Below, in pieces: positions 48,401 through 60,362 of a stretch of 64,000 nucleotides of DNA (position 1 is the first letter of the stretch; each line of letters opens with the position of its first letter). Source of the stretch: Theobroma cacao (Eukaryota; Streptophyta; Magnoliopsida; Malvales; Malvaceae); the NCBI RefSeq assembly GCF_000208745.1, contig NC_030852.1, positions 20,538,882 to 20,602,881 of the forward strand, read 5' to 3'. A model generated the notes under the pieces. That model saw only the letters and a program-made list of their open reading frames with translations, had not been told where the DNA came from and did not search any database. Position numbers and translations under genes: made by a program.

Positions 48401-51059
48401 TGTAACACCCCATACCCTCATAAAGAAGCCAATACGACGTTATCGATAAGACTATGGTTGATTGAAGCTAAATTAAGTGCGAAAGAGTGGAGACGGGTGG
48501 AAGGAATATTTGGAATAAAACATTTCGCACGTAAAAAAATAATAATAAAATAATATTATCTTATCGGTGGTGAATTAAGAGTTAAAAAGTAATTTGGAAG
48601 TGAACCAGGACAAAGTGAGACAATTTGGGACCTAAGGAGACAAGTGAAAACTTTTGGAATAAAATATTATTTTATTAATAAAATAATATAAAAATATTAA
48701 TATTTTATCTATAATTGATATTAGTCATGAAGGAGGATTATATGGCTAATCTAAGTGGGGGAGAAGAAATAAGGAAGAATTTTGAAGAAAAATGACGTTA
48801 ATGGGGCCTACGCGCCTTCTTTAAATAACGCAAGAGAGGGTAAGTATATATTTAAATATTATGGTGATACCTTGGTGAAGTGTGAATTTGATATTTTATT
48901 TGTACAAGTATAAAGGAAGAAAAATAGAAGGAAATTGGAATTAAAGGGATGATGGGAGGGCCTATTGAAAAGAATAAGAAGTTGAGGGGTGGAATTACAA
49001 ATAATGAAAAGTAAATGGGTGAAGTTGTAATTGTGAACAAGTGGAAGGATCAAATTGCAATTTACGAAATGTTTGAAGAACCAAATTGTAAAAGATGAAA
49101 AGTTTGGAGGGGTCAAATGGTAAATAAGAAAAAGTTGGAGGACCTATATGAAATTTCATCATTTTAAATCAAGAGAATATTTGATGTACATATTTGTGTT
49201 TTGGAAAGCAAGATGAAATTCAAGTTGAATGCAAGTAAAATGAAATGCTAGCGAGATTGTTTAGCTTGATGGAAATTGCATGTGAAGTTACTATTACATG
49301 CAAATGATTGCATGTAAAAAAGGATAAAGCTTAGTGGGAAACATGTAGGACCCCCACCATGTGAAAGATGACAAAGAGAAAAAGAATAAAGAATATTTAG
49401 TTGAAAGAAAGCCATGCTTGAAATTTGATTGGGTACACATGGTGGTAGGGAAAGGATTAAGAATAAAAGAAATAAATTAAAGAGTGCATGAAATCCTATT
49501 GGTCTTGACGGAGGCCAAATAGGATTCAAGAGTGGAACAATTGCATGAGGTCTTATTGGTTCATGGGGTGGCAAGGCTATTGGAAAAGGGAATTTGCATG
49601 AAATATTGTTGGGTGATAAAGTGGACAAATGGGGGAATGAGAAGTGGAAATAAAAGGAGATGAAATGAAATGTGAATTAGGATGAAATGAAAGTAAATGC
49701 TACCATCTCCTTGGGCAATCTACCCATGAAAGAAATGGAAAGGAAATGGGAACTTTTATAAGGCTATTTCAAGCCTATTTCTTGTTATGTTCGCCCTTAT
49801 CAAAAAGAAAGCAAACATAGTGTGTTTGCCTTGAGAGATCTACCCCATTTGGAAGAAAAATGAAGAGGATATAGCCTTGTGAGGCTTCCACCTGAGAGAA
49901 GAAAAAGAATTGAGAGAAAAGTGCTTGGCTACTCAATTTCTCTTAGTACCCATGAGCTTATTTCTTGCCATTTTCTTATCATCAAGCTTTATTGCTTCTA
50001 GAAATTCATCCCTTGTTGAGAGATATAAGTTATTTTTCATGGTTGTTAAGAAACATGAAAGAAAAATCTTTGGATTAAGAGGAAAAGAATATGGATGATT
50101 GTCACAGCCCAATTTTCGAGCCATGACCGACACATTGGCCAAATGGGCACAGCCCACTAAACCCAAGCAAGCCTCTTTATGAAATCCTATTCATCATTTC
50201 ATTACGTCGCCATTCCTAAACCATAAATCTTAATTCTCAACTATGTATATTTCAGTAATATACATGGCAACCAAATATCTATATTTGTATTAGCCCAAAA
50301 TATTGTCATTCGTTGCCATTTCATAATGGCGTCATTAAACCAAATATACATCTATTGTTTGTAACCTAATTCTTAAAGATTTACATCGAGTATATATATA
50401 CACATACAAAAGACTCCTGAGGACTAGCGGAGTGACCTTGGGTGAGGGCACGGCTACTGAATGCCAAAATACCTACCAAGGGTGAACACGAGTGGACTCC
50501 TCAAGCTAGGTCCCAGCAAGCTACGAATATGAAAACATGCAATTTAAAAGAGTGAGTATAAACCCAGTGAGTGAACATAAAAAGGGAACAAGCAAACGAT
50601 AAGAAAAGTTTAGAAATCATGATGCACTTATGTTCAAAAATAATGCAATTTAGTTCAATTCTTATTAAAAACCCTTTATTCAAACCCTTGGTTGTTTAAT
50701 CACTTGATGATGAAGGATCCATGAACAACAAAGAAGTTGAAGAGTGAAAACTTTAGTAGAATTCAAGCAAGTGAAGCCTAATAGATTGATTCTCACCACA
50801 GCGAAAAGGCATTCCCGCTGCAATGAATTCTAGCCAGATAAAATCTAGGGGGTTTTCACTGCCACAAGGAAAATCAGCTCATGCCACATTGTACATTAAA
50901 TCGAGCACATTGACAATAATCAAGTTTTCTCAATATTCAATGCAGTCACATATTATTTTCATAACCTTTTCATAACATATGCAAATAATTTCATAGCATA
51001 TATGATCATCTCTATGGCATATATATATATATATAAGCATGTATACGCCCAACGGTCCT

Positions 51060-51255
51060 TAGCTCATGTGCCCTCCCACACCGTACATAGCTGGATATAG
51101 ACCACCACCAGTCATCAGCTCATGTGCACTCTCACACCGCACATGGCTGGAATCAACACCCACCAATCATCAACTCATGTGCACTTCAACACTGCACATA
51201 GCTGGAATCTCCCGTCCTTACCGGCATGTGCCCTCCCACACCACACACACTCGGT
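51060..51255 (-). repeat. 55-bp type minisatellite, degenerate
   Basis: CTCATGTGCACTCTCACACC-like units recur near 51063, 51118 and 51173, about 55 bp apart, with a shortened fourth unit near 51222. Confidence 0.85.
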
Positions 51256-51392
51256 TATAATTACAAACAATATCACTATCAATACATGTCATATATATTT
51301 AGATATATATCAACATAACATAGGAACACATGGACTCATCATAGTCACATTCCACAATGCAAAAATGTTTCATTAAAGGCTTGTTCCCATGC

Positions 51393-52640
51393 ATATTTTA
51401 AAGAAAAACAAATAAAATATCTCAATGGATTTAATCAAACACATATGCCCTAATCCCAAAACATTTTAATGCAAGTTTCACTCATTGGTCTTTGTTGATG
51501 TTTTGATTGACTCTAACTTTGACTAATGCTCCGAATGGAAATGTGGGGTCTTGTTGGAACCTATCACATACAATGGCATCACAACCAACTCAATTTACGT
51601 AAATATAATTCTAAAAGCTATTTCCTAAATCAAGCTCTACTAGTTATTCCTAACTAGTTTCCAATTGCTATTTGACTAGCGATTTATTTGTACTACTCTA
51701 GTCACACTAGAAATAAATAAACAACTCTCCATAACAAAACAGCCCACAAATCAAATTATTAAGCTTCATCAACAAATTAGAAATAAACCCTAACTCATTA
51801 CTCACCTTAGGATTTCTTTGTAGTTGAATTCTTTTTCAAAAGCTTTCAAACTATTGTGAAAAATCTTTCTCTGTCTTTCTCTAGAACATCCAGCTAGTGA
51901 GAGAATGTATTAAGGAAAGGCTTTTGAGGGTTCTTAAGGTGTAAAAGTGAAGGAGCATGAAAAACCCTATGAAAAGGTGTAGAAAAACATGAAATTTGGA
52001 GGTAGATTTTTAAGGAAAAGTTGGATAAAATCATTCAAATGTTCTATGCAAATACATTCACATTCCTAAAACAATTTTGCAATGCAAGTTCACTCACTGG
52101 TATTCGTTAAATCTTTACTCAACTCCAACTTTCTTTAATGGTCCAAATGGGGTGGTGGGGCTTCGTTGGAACCTATCATTACATTAGCATCATCACCATC
52201 AACCCAACTTGGCATTAATACTATTCCAAAGCCATTTTCTAAATTGAGTTCTACTAGTCATTCCTACTAGCCTCCAACTACCATTAAATGGCTATTATTT
52301 GCACTGCTCTAGTAACACTAAAAATGATTAAACAATCTCAACAATAAAACACTCACAAATCAAATTACTAGACATTATCAACAACTAAAAAAAATAAAGT
52401 TTAATTCACTACTCACCTTGGTAGCTTTGTAAATTTGAAATTCTATCCAATAATTTTCAAGCTATTATAGAAACTCCCTCTTTCTCTCCTTAAAACACCT
52501 AGCTAGTGAGAGAGAATATGGAAGTAAGACATTTAAAGGGTTTTAATGCGAGAAAGTAAAAGAGCACAAAGGGTCTATGAAAGGGTGCACAAAAGCATGA
52601 AAAGTGGAGCTAGCTTGAGAGAGTTATGGAAGCTTGAAGA
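51393..52640 (-). repeat. Direct duplication of about 620 bp inside the LTR
   Basis: Both halves run through GCAAGTTTCACTCA/GCAAGTTCACTCAC, TGACTCTAACTT-like and TGGGGTCTTGTTGG/TGGGGCTTCGTTGG blocks, a leader-like stretch and AGCTAGTGAGAGA. The halves differ clearly. The second is closer to the 19330 and 7400 copies (AAAGTTGGATAAAATCATTC), so the duplication may stem from recombination between two different LTRs. Confidence 0.8.
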
Positions 52641-54387
52641 GAACTCCCATGGAGGATGAAGAAACGTGAGAGGGAAGAAGGAAGAAGAAGAAAAAGTTAC
52701 TGGAAATGTGAGAAGAAGCTGCTGGAAGATGATATTTATAGCTCAAGCTTATCCAACTCCATTTAAATTAAGAAAATGCCCTTAACAAGTTAGCTTGTTC
52801 TCCACCGATCCTCGGTGCAATCTTTTTACTCTTTTAACACTAAGACAAGGTCAATAATAGTCTAGAAATACTCGAGTTCACGAAAACTTAAAATTTTGAC
52901 TCGAGATGAAAAATGACTATTTTGCCCCTACTTTGGAAATCATCATTATTTTTACTTCCTTCGTCATTTAATCCTTATTTTCATCATTCATTTATGCCTT
53001 AGGCCTACTTAGGCCTTAAAATGTTTGAAAGCATACTTCTATGGGCTCACTAATGAAATGACAAAATTACCCCTAGCTCGGGTTATCGCGTCTACACTTA
53101 GTTACGGGCCTATAGGGGTCGAGGTCTCACAATGATGGTGGAATAAATGAAGGAAATAGAAATAATGATAATTTCCACGATAGGGGCAAAATGGTCATTT
53201 TACATCTCGAGTCTAAATTTTGTTTTTTATGTTTTCGTGAACCTGAGTATGTCTATACCATTATGAACTTTGTCTCAATGTCAAAGAGTAACAAGATTGC
53301 ACAAAGGATAGGAAGAAGACAAAGTTACCTTGTTGAGGGCATTTTGGTAAATTATATGAAACTTGGATAAACTTTAAGCATAAATATCTAATTTCCACCA
53401 ACTTTTTCTAGCTTCTAGCAACTTCTTCTTCTTCCTCACCCATCCAATGCCATTTTCATTCCACCTCCATGAAAATCAAATTTTTCAAGTGATTTTTCCA
53501 TGTTTTCTTTTCATTTCTTTTCTTTTCCTAATCCTTCCTTCTCCTAACTTCTTAGGCATTGGACTTGCAGCTTCTAACCCTAATTTTTAGCACATCTAAA
53601 CCCTAGTAGAGAGAAATAAAAATCTCTCTTCGTTTCTTTTATTTTCTATTTCTACTTCACTTTCAATAACACTTGGATTTTTGGCTTCAAATCTTCATTT
53701 TCAAGGTTGAAAGGTATATATTTCCAACATTTGGACTTTTTGAATTTATGGTTATATTTTTAGATTTTTTTCCTAATTTCTTCAAATTACTTTTCTTGGA
53801 AAGATTAGGTTTTTTTGTTGATCTTCATGCCTACAAGCTCATCTAGGCAACGAAATTTTAAATTGGAGTAGTTGGTCAAATAGGTTTGTGAATTAGACTA
53901 GAAACTTAGGTTAAATGTTAGTTTAGAGGGTAGATTGCCTAATGTAAATTCATTAGGATTATTAGATTTAATTTATCACTTAATTGAGGTTGTTATGGTT
54001 TATTGATAAATATAGGTTTTAATGGTATTTCAGGACTACCTAGATTAGGAACTTGTTGGTGCTAGTTTTGTGAGGTGAGTGAACTTGCATTAAAATGTTT
54101 TGGGATAAATGTATATGTGTTTAATTGAATCACCTGAAATGTTTTATCAGACTTTTCTTTAAAATATGCTTGGGAACAAACCCTTGATGACATGTTTTTA
54201 TGTGGTAAAATATGTGATATAATGAAACCATTGTTAGTATAAGCCCTACAAGCCAATTTGTGGTTGTATGGGAGTTGCAATTTTGAGATATTCATGTATG
54301 ACATTTTATTATTCATAATAACATTGAGGTAGTTCTTTATCCATAAGTTTGTAATTTGAGGCAAAATGTTTGGACTAGTATATCAAG

Positions 54388-54697
54388 TTGAGAAATGTTC
54401 TCAAATATCTATTTAGAATAGATGCCATTAAGGAAGATATCCTTGCCTTCTTGACAAGGTCAAAGAATGAGAAACTTGTAGAAGTTTCATCTTTCACCAT
54501 GTATATGATTGAAGTAAATCTGTCTACTGTTGATTCGTCATCATGGGTATTAGATATTGGATGTGGGTCACACTTATGTAATGACATGAAGGTGCTAGAA
54601 ACAAGTAGAAGATTAACGAAATGAGAGGTGGTCCTAAGAGTAGGCAATAGAGCAAAGGTTGCTGCCTTGGCTGTAGGGACAGTTACCATGCCTTTAC
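54388..54697 (+). pseudogene. Copia gag end and protease remnant
   Basis: The frame reads YLFRIDAIKEDILAFL, MYMIEVNLSTVDSSSWVLDI and GCGSHLCNDMKVL, then a TGA breaks it before VVLRVGNRAKVAALAVG. The protease active-site motif at this place in related elements is DTGCGSH; here it is DIGCGSH. The frame continues in phase beyond the solo LTR at 57454, which confirms the insertion point. Confidence 0.85.
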
Positions 54698-55923
54698 TAT
54701 GAGACCTCAACCTCTATAGGCTTGTAACTAAGTATAGATGTAATAAAACAAGCTAGGGATAGTTTCGTCATTTTCTCTAATAAGCTTCCAAAAGAAAGTT
54801 TTATGATATTTTAAGGCTTAAATGGGTATAAGACTGCATAAATGATGTGTGCTAATGAAAAGACGAAGAAAACTAGAAGTTTTAATAATTTTCATAACAA
54901 GGGCAAAATGGTCATTTTTAACCTCGGGTTAAAATTTTAAGTTTTTATGAACCCGAACATGTCTAGACCATTATGGATCTTGTCTCAATGTTAAAAGAGC
55001 AAAAAGATTGCATAAAAGATTGAAGGAGAATAAGTTAATTGGTGGAGGGGCATTTTTGTAATATTAAGAGAAAGGATAAGATTTGCCTATAAATATCTTG
55101 AATTTTCAGCAGCTTCTAGAGAGTTTCCAGCAGTTGGTCTTCTTCTTCTTCTCCTCTCTCACGTTTCTTCAAAACTCCATGGAAGCTTGATTTGAAGCTT
55201 GAATGATTTTCTCTCTCTAGCTCTAGTTTTCACACTTTTGAACCCTTTGGACTAGAACCTTTGAATTCTTTCATCCACTCACTTCAAAACCCCTGATAAA
55301 GCTTATTTCCAAACTTTCTCTCACTAGTTGGGCATTTTAGAGAGAGAAAAAGAGAATTACTCCATTAATTTGAAAGCAATTGAAAGAGAATTTGACTACA
55401 AAGGAGCCCTACGATAAGTAATGAACTAAGCTCGATTTTTAGCTGCAGAAAATGGCTAATAATTGGGATTTATGAGCTGTTTTATTGCTGACTATGTTCA
55501 TTACTTTTTATTGATTAAGATAGTGAACATAGATGGCCATTTAATGTGGCAATTGAAAGCTACCTAAGAGATAGCTTTTAGGGTTTATAGAGTGTAAATT
55601 GACCTATTAATTATGCTAATGTGATCCTAGGTTCTAAGGAAGCCCCATCATCTTGTTTAGACAATTAGGGCAATTGGAGTCATTTAAGGCTCTACAATCA
55701 ATTGCTGAGTGGATTGCATTCAAAACTTATTTTGGGAATATAATGTATTTGATAAACGTTTGAATGATTTTATACGATTTTTCATGAAAATGAATGCCTT
55801 GGGAACAAGCTCTTGAGAAATGATTTATGTTATGATATGTGGTTATTATGGATTTCTATGTGGCTGCATTATGTTGATATACATATATGCTTGAATATAA
55901 TGTTGTGTAATTATATTGACTCG

Positions 55924-56086
55924 NNNNNNNNNNNNNNNNNNNNNNNNNNNNNNNNNNNNNNNNNNNNNNNNNNNNNNNNNNNNNNNNNNNNNNNNNNNNN
56001 NNNNNNNNNNNNNNNNNNNNNNNNNNNNNNNNNNNNNNNNNNNNNNNNNNNNNNNNNNNNNNNNNNNNNNNNNNNNNNNNNNNNNN
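55924..56086. other. Assembly gap, 163 Ns
   Basis: The gap lies between a sequence equal to 15150-15192 and a sequence equal to 15355-15400, that is at the minisatellite plus flank. The missing bases are most likely 42-bp units. Confidence 0.97.
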
Positions 56087-56309
56087 TGATGATGATGATG
56101 GGTATATGCGTATATATATATATATATATATATATATGTAAATATCTGTATTATAGGAAATTGATGGATAATGGTTTATGGTTGTAATGCATGTGAAACT
56201 TGACATGTTAAACCTTGAGAAATTGTTATGTGTTTCATATTGGTTTTTAACATTTCAAGCAAGGTGGTTTTCTTTGGGAGAAAGGGAAATTTTCATTTGA
56301 TGCCCTGTA

Positions 56310-56812
56310 TTTCACTGCAGCGAGAATCATTCTCGTTGTAGCGAGAAACTCTCGGGTTTTGAAAGGGTAGGCTTGCCGAAAACTCACTGCAGCGATGATG
56401 CATTTTCGCTGCAACGAGAATGACATTGTAGCTTCTCGCTACAGCAAAATACATTCTCGCTACAATGAGAAACTTTCTATTTCTGGGTTGTAATTTCGTT
56501 GCAGCAAGATTGAATTTCGCTATAGTGAGAAACATTTTATTTTCTGGGTTACAATTTCACTGTAGTGAGATTGAATCTCGCTGCAACGAAAAACTTTTTT
56601 TTTAGTCTCCTATCTTGTTCAATTGCTATCCTATCTTTCACTTCTTTGCTACCATATCAGAGCATGGGCTTCCAACATTAAGGATTAAATGAGTTAAGTT
56701 AAAATGAGGAGGTTTGGTGAGAAATCCTTGGCCAGTTGAGAAACCCTCGTTCGGTTAATAACTAAATCCCAACGTCGCTGCAGAGAGAATGCCTTTCCAC
56801 TGCAGCGAAGAT
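56310..56812. repeat. Largest cluster of CTCGCTGCAGCGAG-type palindromes
   Basis: At least ten copies between 56310 and 56595, and two more at 56772-56812, most as CTCGCTACAGC, TTCGCTGCAACGAG or CACTGCAGCGA variants. The 180-bp module found beside this cluster in four other LTRs is absent here. Confidence 0.88.
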
Positions 56813-57453
56813 TCGTTGTCGTATTTTACTTACTTGTATAATATTGATGCTTTTATTCTTCAAATGGTTCGTTATGTATGGGTTAATGATTTTCAAATGA
56901 TTAATCATTTAAAGGCTGATGAGGGGTTTTTAATAAGAATAGAAACAAATTGCATTGTATTGAAAAAGAATGCATCATGATTTCATTAAAGATTCCTTAT
57001 GGTATGCTTGTTCCCTTCCTTGTTCACTCACTGGGTTTATACTCACCACTTTCAACTTCATGTTTTCATATCACGAGGCAGCCGGTAACTAGGACGAGGT
57101 GTCTTTGAAGATTTGTATCCATATTTTGGGTAGGTGTCTCGGCATTCAATAGCAGCACATTCATCCGAGTCCCTCTGCTGGAAATCGAGTCTCCTTTTTT
57201 TGATGTATAGATAAACTTGATGTAAATTATTGAGATACATGTTGTATATAATGTATGTATATTTTAAATGAGTAATGCCAATACGAGTTGGCAATGTCTA
57301 TCAATATTTTGATTAAAAGTTATAAATTGTGACTTAGCAATATTTGATGGAATGATGAGTGGAATAGATAGATAGGCTTACTCGGGCTTAATGGACTACG
57401 TCTATTGGGCCCTTACGCCGGTCATGGCCCGAAATTTGGGTCGTGATATTTAC

Positions 57454-57870
57454 CTTATGGGTTGATCTTGGAATTAAGAGACTGTTACTATGTTCCTTCC
57501 ATATCTCAAAATATCATATCTGTGTCATACTTGGCATTATATGATGATATGGAATTTTGCATTAAAGACAATTGTTGTTCTTTCTCAAAGGGAGAGATGC
57601 ATTATGGTGCTGGGACACATTCGAACGATCTCTATATTCTTGATCCTAAGAGACCCATACTTAATATAGAGGTCAAGAAAGCAAAGAAAGATGATCCAAA
57701 ACTATCCTACATCTGACAATGTAGGCTTGGACAAATCAATGAGACTCGCTTAACCAAGTTACACAAAGAAAGTTACATTGATCCATTTAATTATGAATCT
57801 TATGGAACATGTGAGTGTTGTTTCCTTCGTAAGATGACCAAGTCGCCTTTCACTGAAAGAGTGAACGAGC
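57454..57870 (+). pseudogene. Copia spacer between protease and integrase, with damaged zinc-binding region
   Basis: It begins in frame after the solo LTR with LELRDCYYVPSISQNIISVS, followed by DLYILDPKRP. Then TGA replaces the expected Trp codon before QCRLGQINETRLTKLHK. The two His of the HHCC zinc motif (usually WH and LGH) are Gln here, while CECCFLRKMTKSPF keeps the Cys pair. A frameshift lies near 57866. Confidence 0.85.
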
Positions 57871-58400
57871 TAGGGTGTTACTAGGACTTGTACATTCAAA
57901 TGTATGTGGTCCTATGAATACTAGTGCTAGAGGAGGATACTCTTACTTCATCACCTTCACAGATGACCATTCTCGCTATGGTTATGTATATTTGATGAAA
58001 CATAAATCTGAATCCTTTGACAAGTTCAAAGAATACAGAATGGAGGTTGAGAAACAAACTAGGAAGAGTATTCTGACTCTTAGATCTGATCAAGGAGGAG
58101 AATATCTTAGCCAAGAGTTTTAAGATTATCTGAAAGAGAATGCGATTCTCGCACAATGGACTCCTCCAGGGACTCCACAGCACAATGGGGTATCTAAGAG
58201 AAGGAATCGAACATTATTGGACATGGTTCGATCCATGATGAGTCGTGTAGATCTTCCTATATCTTTCTAGGGATATGCCTTGGAAACTGCTGCTCGCATA
58301 CTGAACCAGGTTCCTACCAAATTAGTTGATAAGACACCATATGAGATATGGAGTGGGAAAAGGCCCAACTTGTCTTATGCTAGGATTTGGTGATGTACTA
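57871..58400 (+). pseudogene. Copia integrase core remnant with lost catalytic residues
   Basis: LLGLVHSNVCGPMNTSARGG starts the core; the family has HTDVCGPM or similar, so the first catalytic Asp is Asn. TFTDDHSRYGYVYLMKHKSE and LRSDQGGEYLSQEF keep the second Asp. PPGTPQHNGVSKRRNRTLLD has Lys where the catalytic Glu is expected (NGVxERRN). Stops follow at SQEF*, SF*GYAL and RIW*C. The enzyme is dead by substitution as well as by stops. Confidence 0.88.
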
Positions 58401-58405
58401 CTTAT

Positions 58406-59640
58406 GTGAAGCGTACAATGTATGATAAGCTAGAAGTAAGGTCAGACAAATGTAAATTTGTGGGATATCCTAAAGAAACACACGGATATTACTTTTATAA
58501 TCCCATTGAGCAAAAGGTGTTTGTCTTAAGGCATGCCACTTTCCTTGAGAATGAGTTCTTAAATGAAAGGGCTAGTAAGAGTAAAGTTGTACTCGAAGAA
58601 GTTCAAGACCCACAAATTGACATTCCATTGGAACTTGAACCTAAGATTGTGACATCTAATATACAACCACAATCTCAAGAGGCACAACCACTCAAAAGGT
58701 CTAGTAGAATACGTCAAGCTCCAAAGATATATGGATTTCTCTTGGAAAGGGACAAATTTCCCATAAATGATGAGCCTACAACCTATGAGGAGGCGATGTT
58801 GGACATCGATTATGAGAAATGGCTAGAAGCCATGAAATCTGAAATGGATGCCATGGATTCCAACCAATTATGGACTTTGGTGGATCCACCTGAAGGGATA
58901 AAACCCATTGGGTGCAAGTGGGTTTTTAAGAGAAAGACCGATGTAGATGGCAAGATGCAAACCTTTAAAGGTAGACTGGTAACAAAAGGTTACAAACAAA
59001 GACAAGGTATTGACTTTGAAGAAACCTTTTCACCAGTTGCTATGCTTAAATCCATTAGGATTTTGCTTGCAATTGCTGCATACCATGATTATGAAATATG
59101 GCAAATGGATGTAAAAATTGCATTCCTTAATGGAAACTTGCAAGAGAAAGTGTACATGACACAACCTGAAGGTTTTATATCCAATGCTAATGCTAATAAG
59201 GTGTGCAAGCTTCAAAAGTCCAATTATGGACTTAAGCAAGCTTCTCGGAGTTGGAACATCCGTTTTGATGAAGCTATAAAAGGGTTTGACTTCATCAAAA
59301 ATGAGGATGAACCATGTGTCTATAAAAAGGTTAGTGGGAGTGCCATAATTTTCCTAGTGTTATATGTTGATGACATATTGCTCATAAGAAATGATATACC
59401 ATTACTGCAATCTACAAAGATTTGGCTGTCCAAACAATTCTCCATGAAGGATTTGGGAGAAGTAACTTACATTCTAGGAATAAAGATCTATAGAGATAGG
59501 TCTAAAAGGTTGCTAGGTCTTTCCCAATCAGCATACATAGACAACGTGCTAAAGAGGTTTAGCATGATGGAGTCCAAGGAGGGACACTTGCTTATGTTAC
59601 AAGCATCTATCTCTCCAAGGACATGTGTCCAAAGAATCAA
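58406..59640 (+). pseudogene. Copia reverse transcriptase, long open frame
   Basis: An open frame from 58406 contains the integrase C-terminal linker (KCKFVGYPKETHGYYFYN), then RT with LWTLVDPPEGIKPIGCKWVF, QMDVKIAFLNGNLQEKVY, NYGLKQASRSW and LYVDDILLI, which holds both catalytic Asp. It is the best-preserved coding stretch of the window (about 400 codons without a stop). It shifts frame at about 59590, after VLKRFSMMESK, so the 426-residue open frame ends in about 30 unrelated residues. Confidence 0.9.
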
Positions 59641-60348
59641 GAAGAGAAAGATCGCATGGATAAGATCCCATATGCTTCAGCAATAGGATCTATCATGTAT
59701 GCGATGCTTTGCACTAGACCAAATGTATCTTATGTTCTAAGTGTCACAAGTAGATACCAAGCTAATCCTAGGGAAAGTCACTGGATAGCTGTGAAAAACA
59801 TCCTGAAGTACTTACGAAGAACTAAGGATGTATTTCTGGCTTATGTAGGAGGTGAACTCCAAGTTATGGGTTATACGAATGCAAGCTTTCAAACTGACAA
59901 AGATGATAGCAAGGCGCAAAGTGTATATGTGTTCACACTTAATGGAGGTGCAATGAGTTGGAAGAGTTCCAAACAAGAGACGACTGCAGATTCTACAACC
60001 GAGGCTGAATACATCTATGCTTCTGAGGTAGTGAAAGAGGCAGTTTGGATTAAGAATTTAATTACTGAACTAGATGTGGTTCCTAGCATTGTTGATCCAA
60101 TACATTTGTATTGTGATAACAATGGAGCCATTGCACAAGCAAAGGAACCAAGGTCTCATCAGAAATCCAAACATGTATTGTGACGTTACCATGTGATCAG
60201 GGAGATCATTGGAAAAGGAGACATTTGCATAGAGCGTATACCCACTGAGGATAATATTGCCGATCCTCTCACTAAAGCACTATCCCAACAGAAGCATGAT
60301 CGTCATGTTAAGAACATTGGTATTAGATACATAGGCGATTGGCTTTAG
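59620..60348 (+). pseudogene. Copia RNase H remnant
   Basis: The frame resumes with KIPYASAIGSIMYAML and SRYQANPRESHWIAVKNILK, then RNase H: YTNASFQTDKDDSKAQSVYV (the catalytic Asp of YTDASF is Asn), WKSSKQETTADSTTEAEYI and YCDNNGAIAQAKEPRSHQKS. TGA at 60181 interrupts it (a CGA-to-TGA change would explain it), and IADPLTKALSQQKHDRH leads to the final TAG at 60346-60348. The LTR follows 14 bp later. Confidence 0.88.
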
Positions 60349-60362
60349 TTCTAATAGGAAAT

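Larger units (their letters stand above)
50100..53131 (-). mobile_element. Solo LTR of the chromovirus family with internal duplication (3032 bp)
   Basis: It runs from TGTCACAGCCC at 50100 to GGTCTCACA at 53131, with a perfect TSD atgat (50095-50099, 53132-53136). The extra length comes from a direct repeat of about 620 bp (51393-52010 and 52011-52640). It has few palindromes (50788-50826) and a 55-bp type minisatellite (51060-51255). Confidence 0.93.
54698..57448 (+). mobile_element. Solo LTR of the chromovirus family with mutated termini (2751 bp)
   Basis: The start is TATGAGACCTC (others TGTGAGACC) and the end GGGTCGTGATA (others GTGACA): both terminal dinucleotides have changed. Yet tttac is duplicated perfectly (54693-54697, 57449-57453). 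It contains a 163-base N gap at the minisatellite position and the largest palindrome cluster in the window. Confidence 0.92.

Noticed and set aside
49248..49628. Minus-strand open frame of 126 codons
   Set aside because: It lies in the extra segment of the LTR at 48401, has no recognisable motif, and its Phe/Leu/Pro-rich composition fits antisense of a purine-rich strand.
5865..57448. DNA transposons or MITEs, because opposite-strand copies begin TGTCACA and TGTGAGA
   Set aside because: The ends are not true terminal inverted repeats beyond TGT.A, TSDs are 5 bp, and the same sequence adjoins a polypurine tract and pol at 863; they are LTRs.
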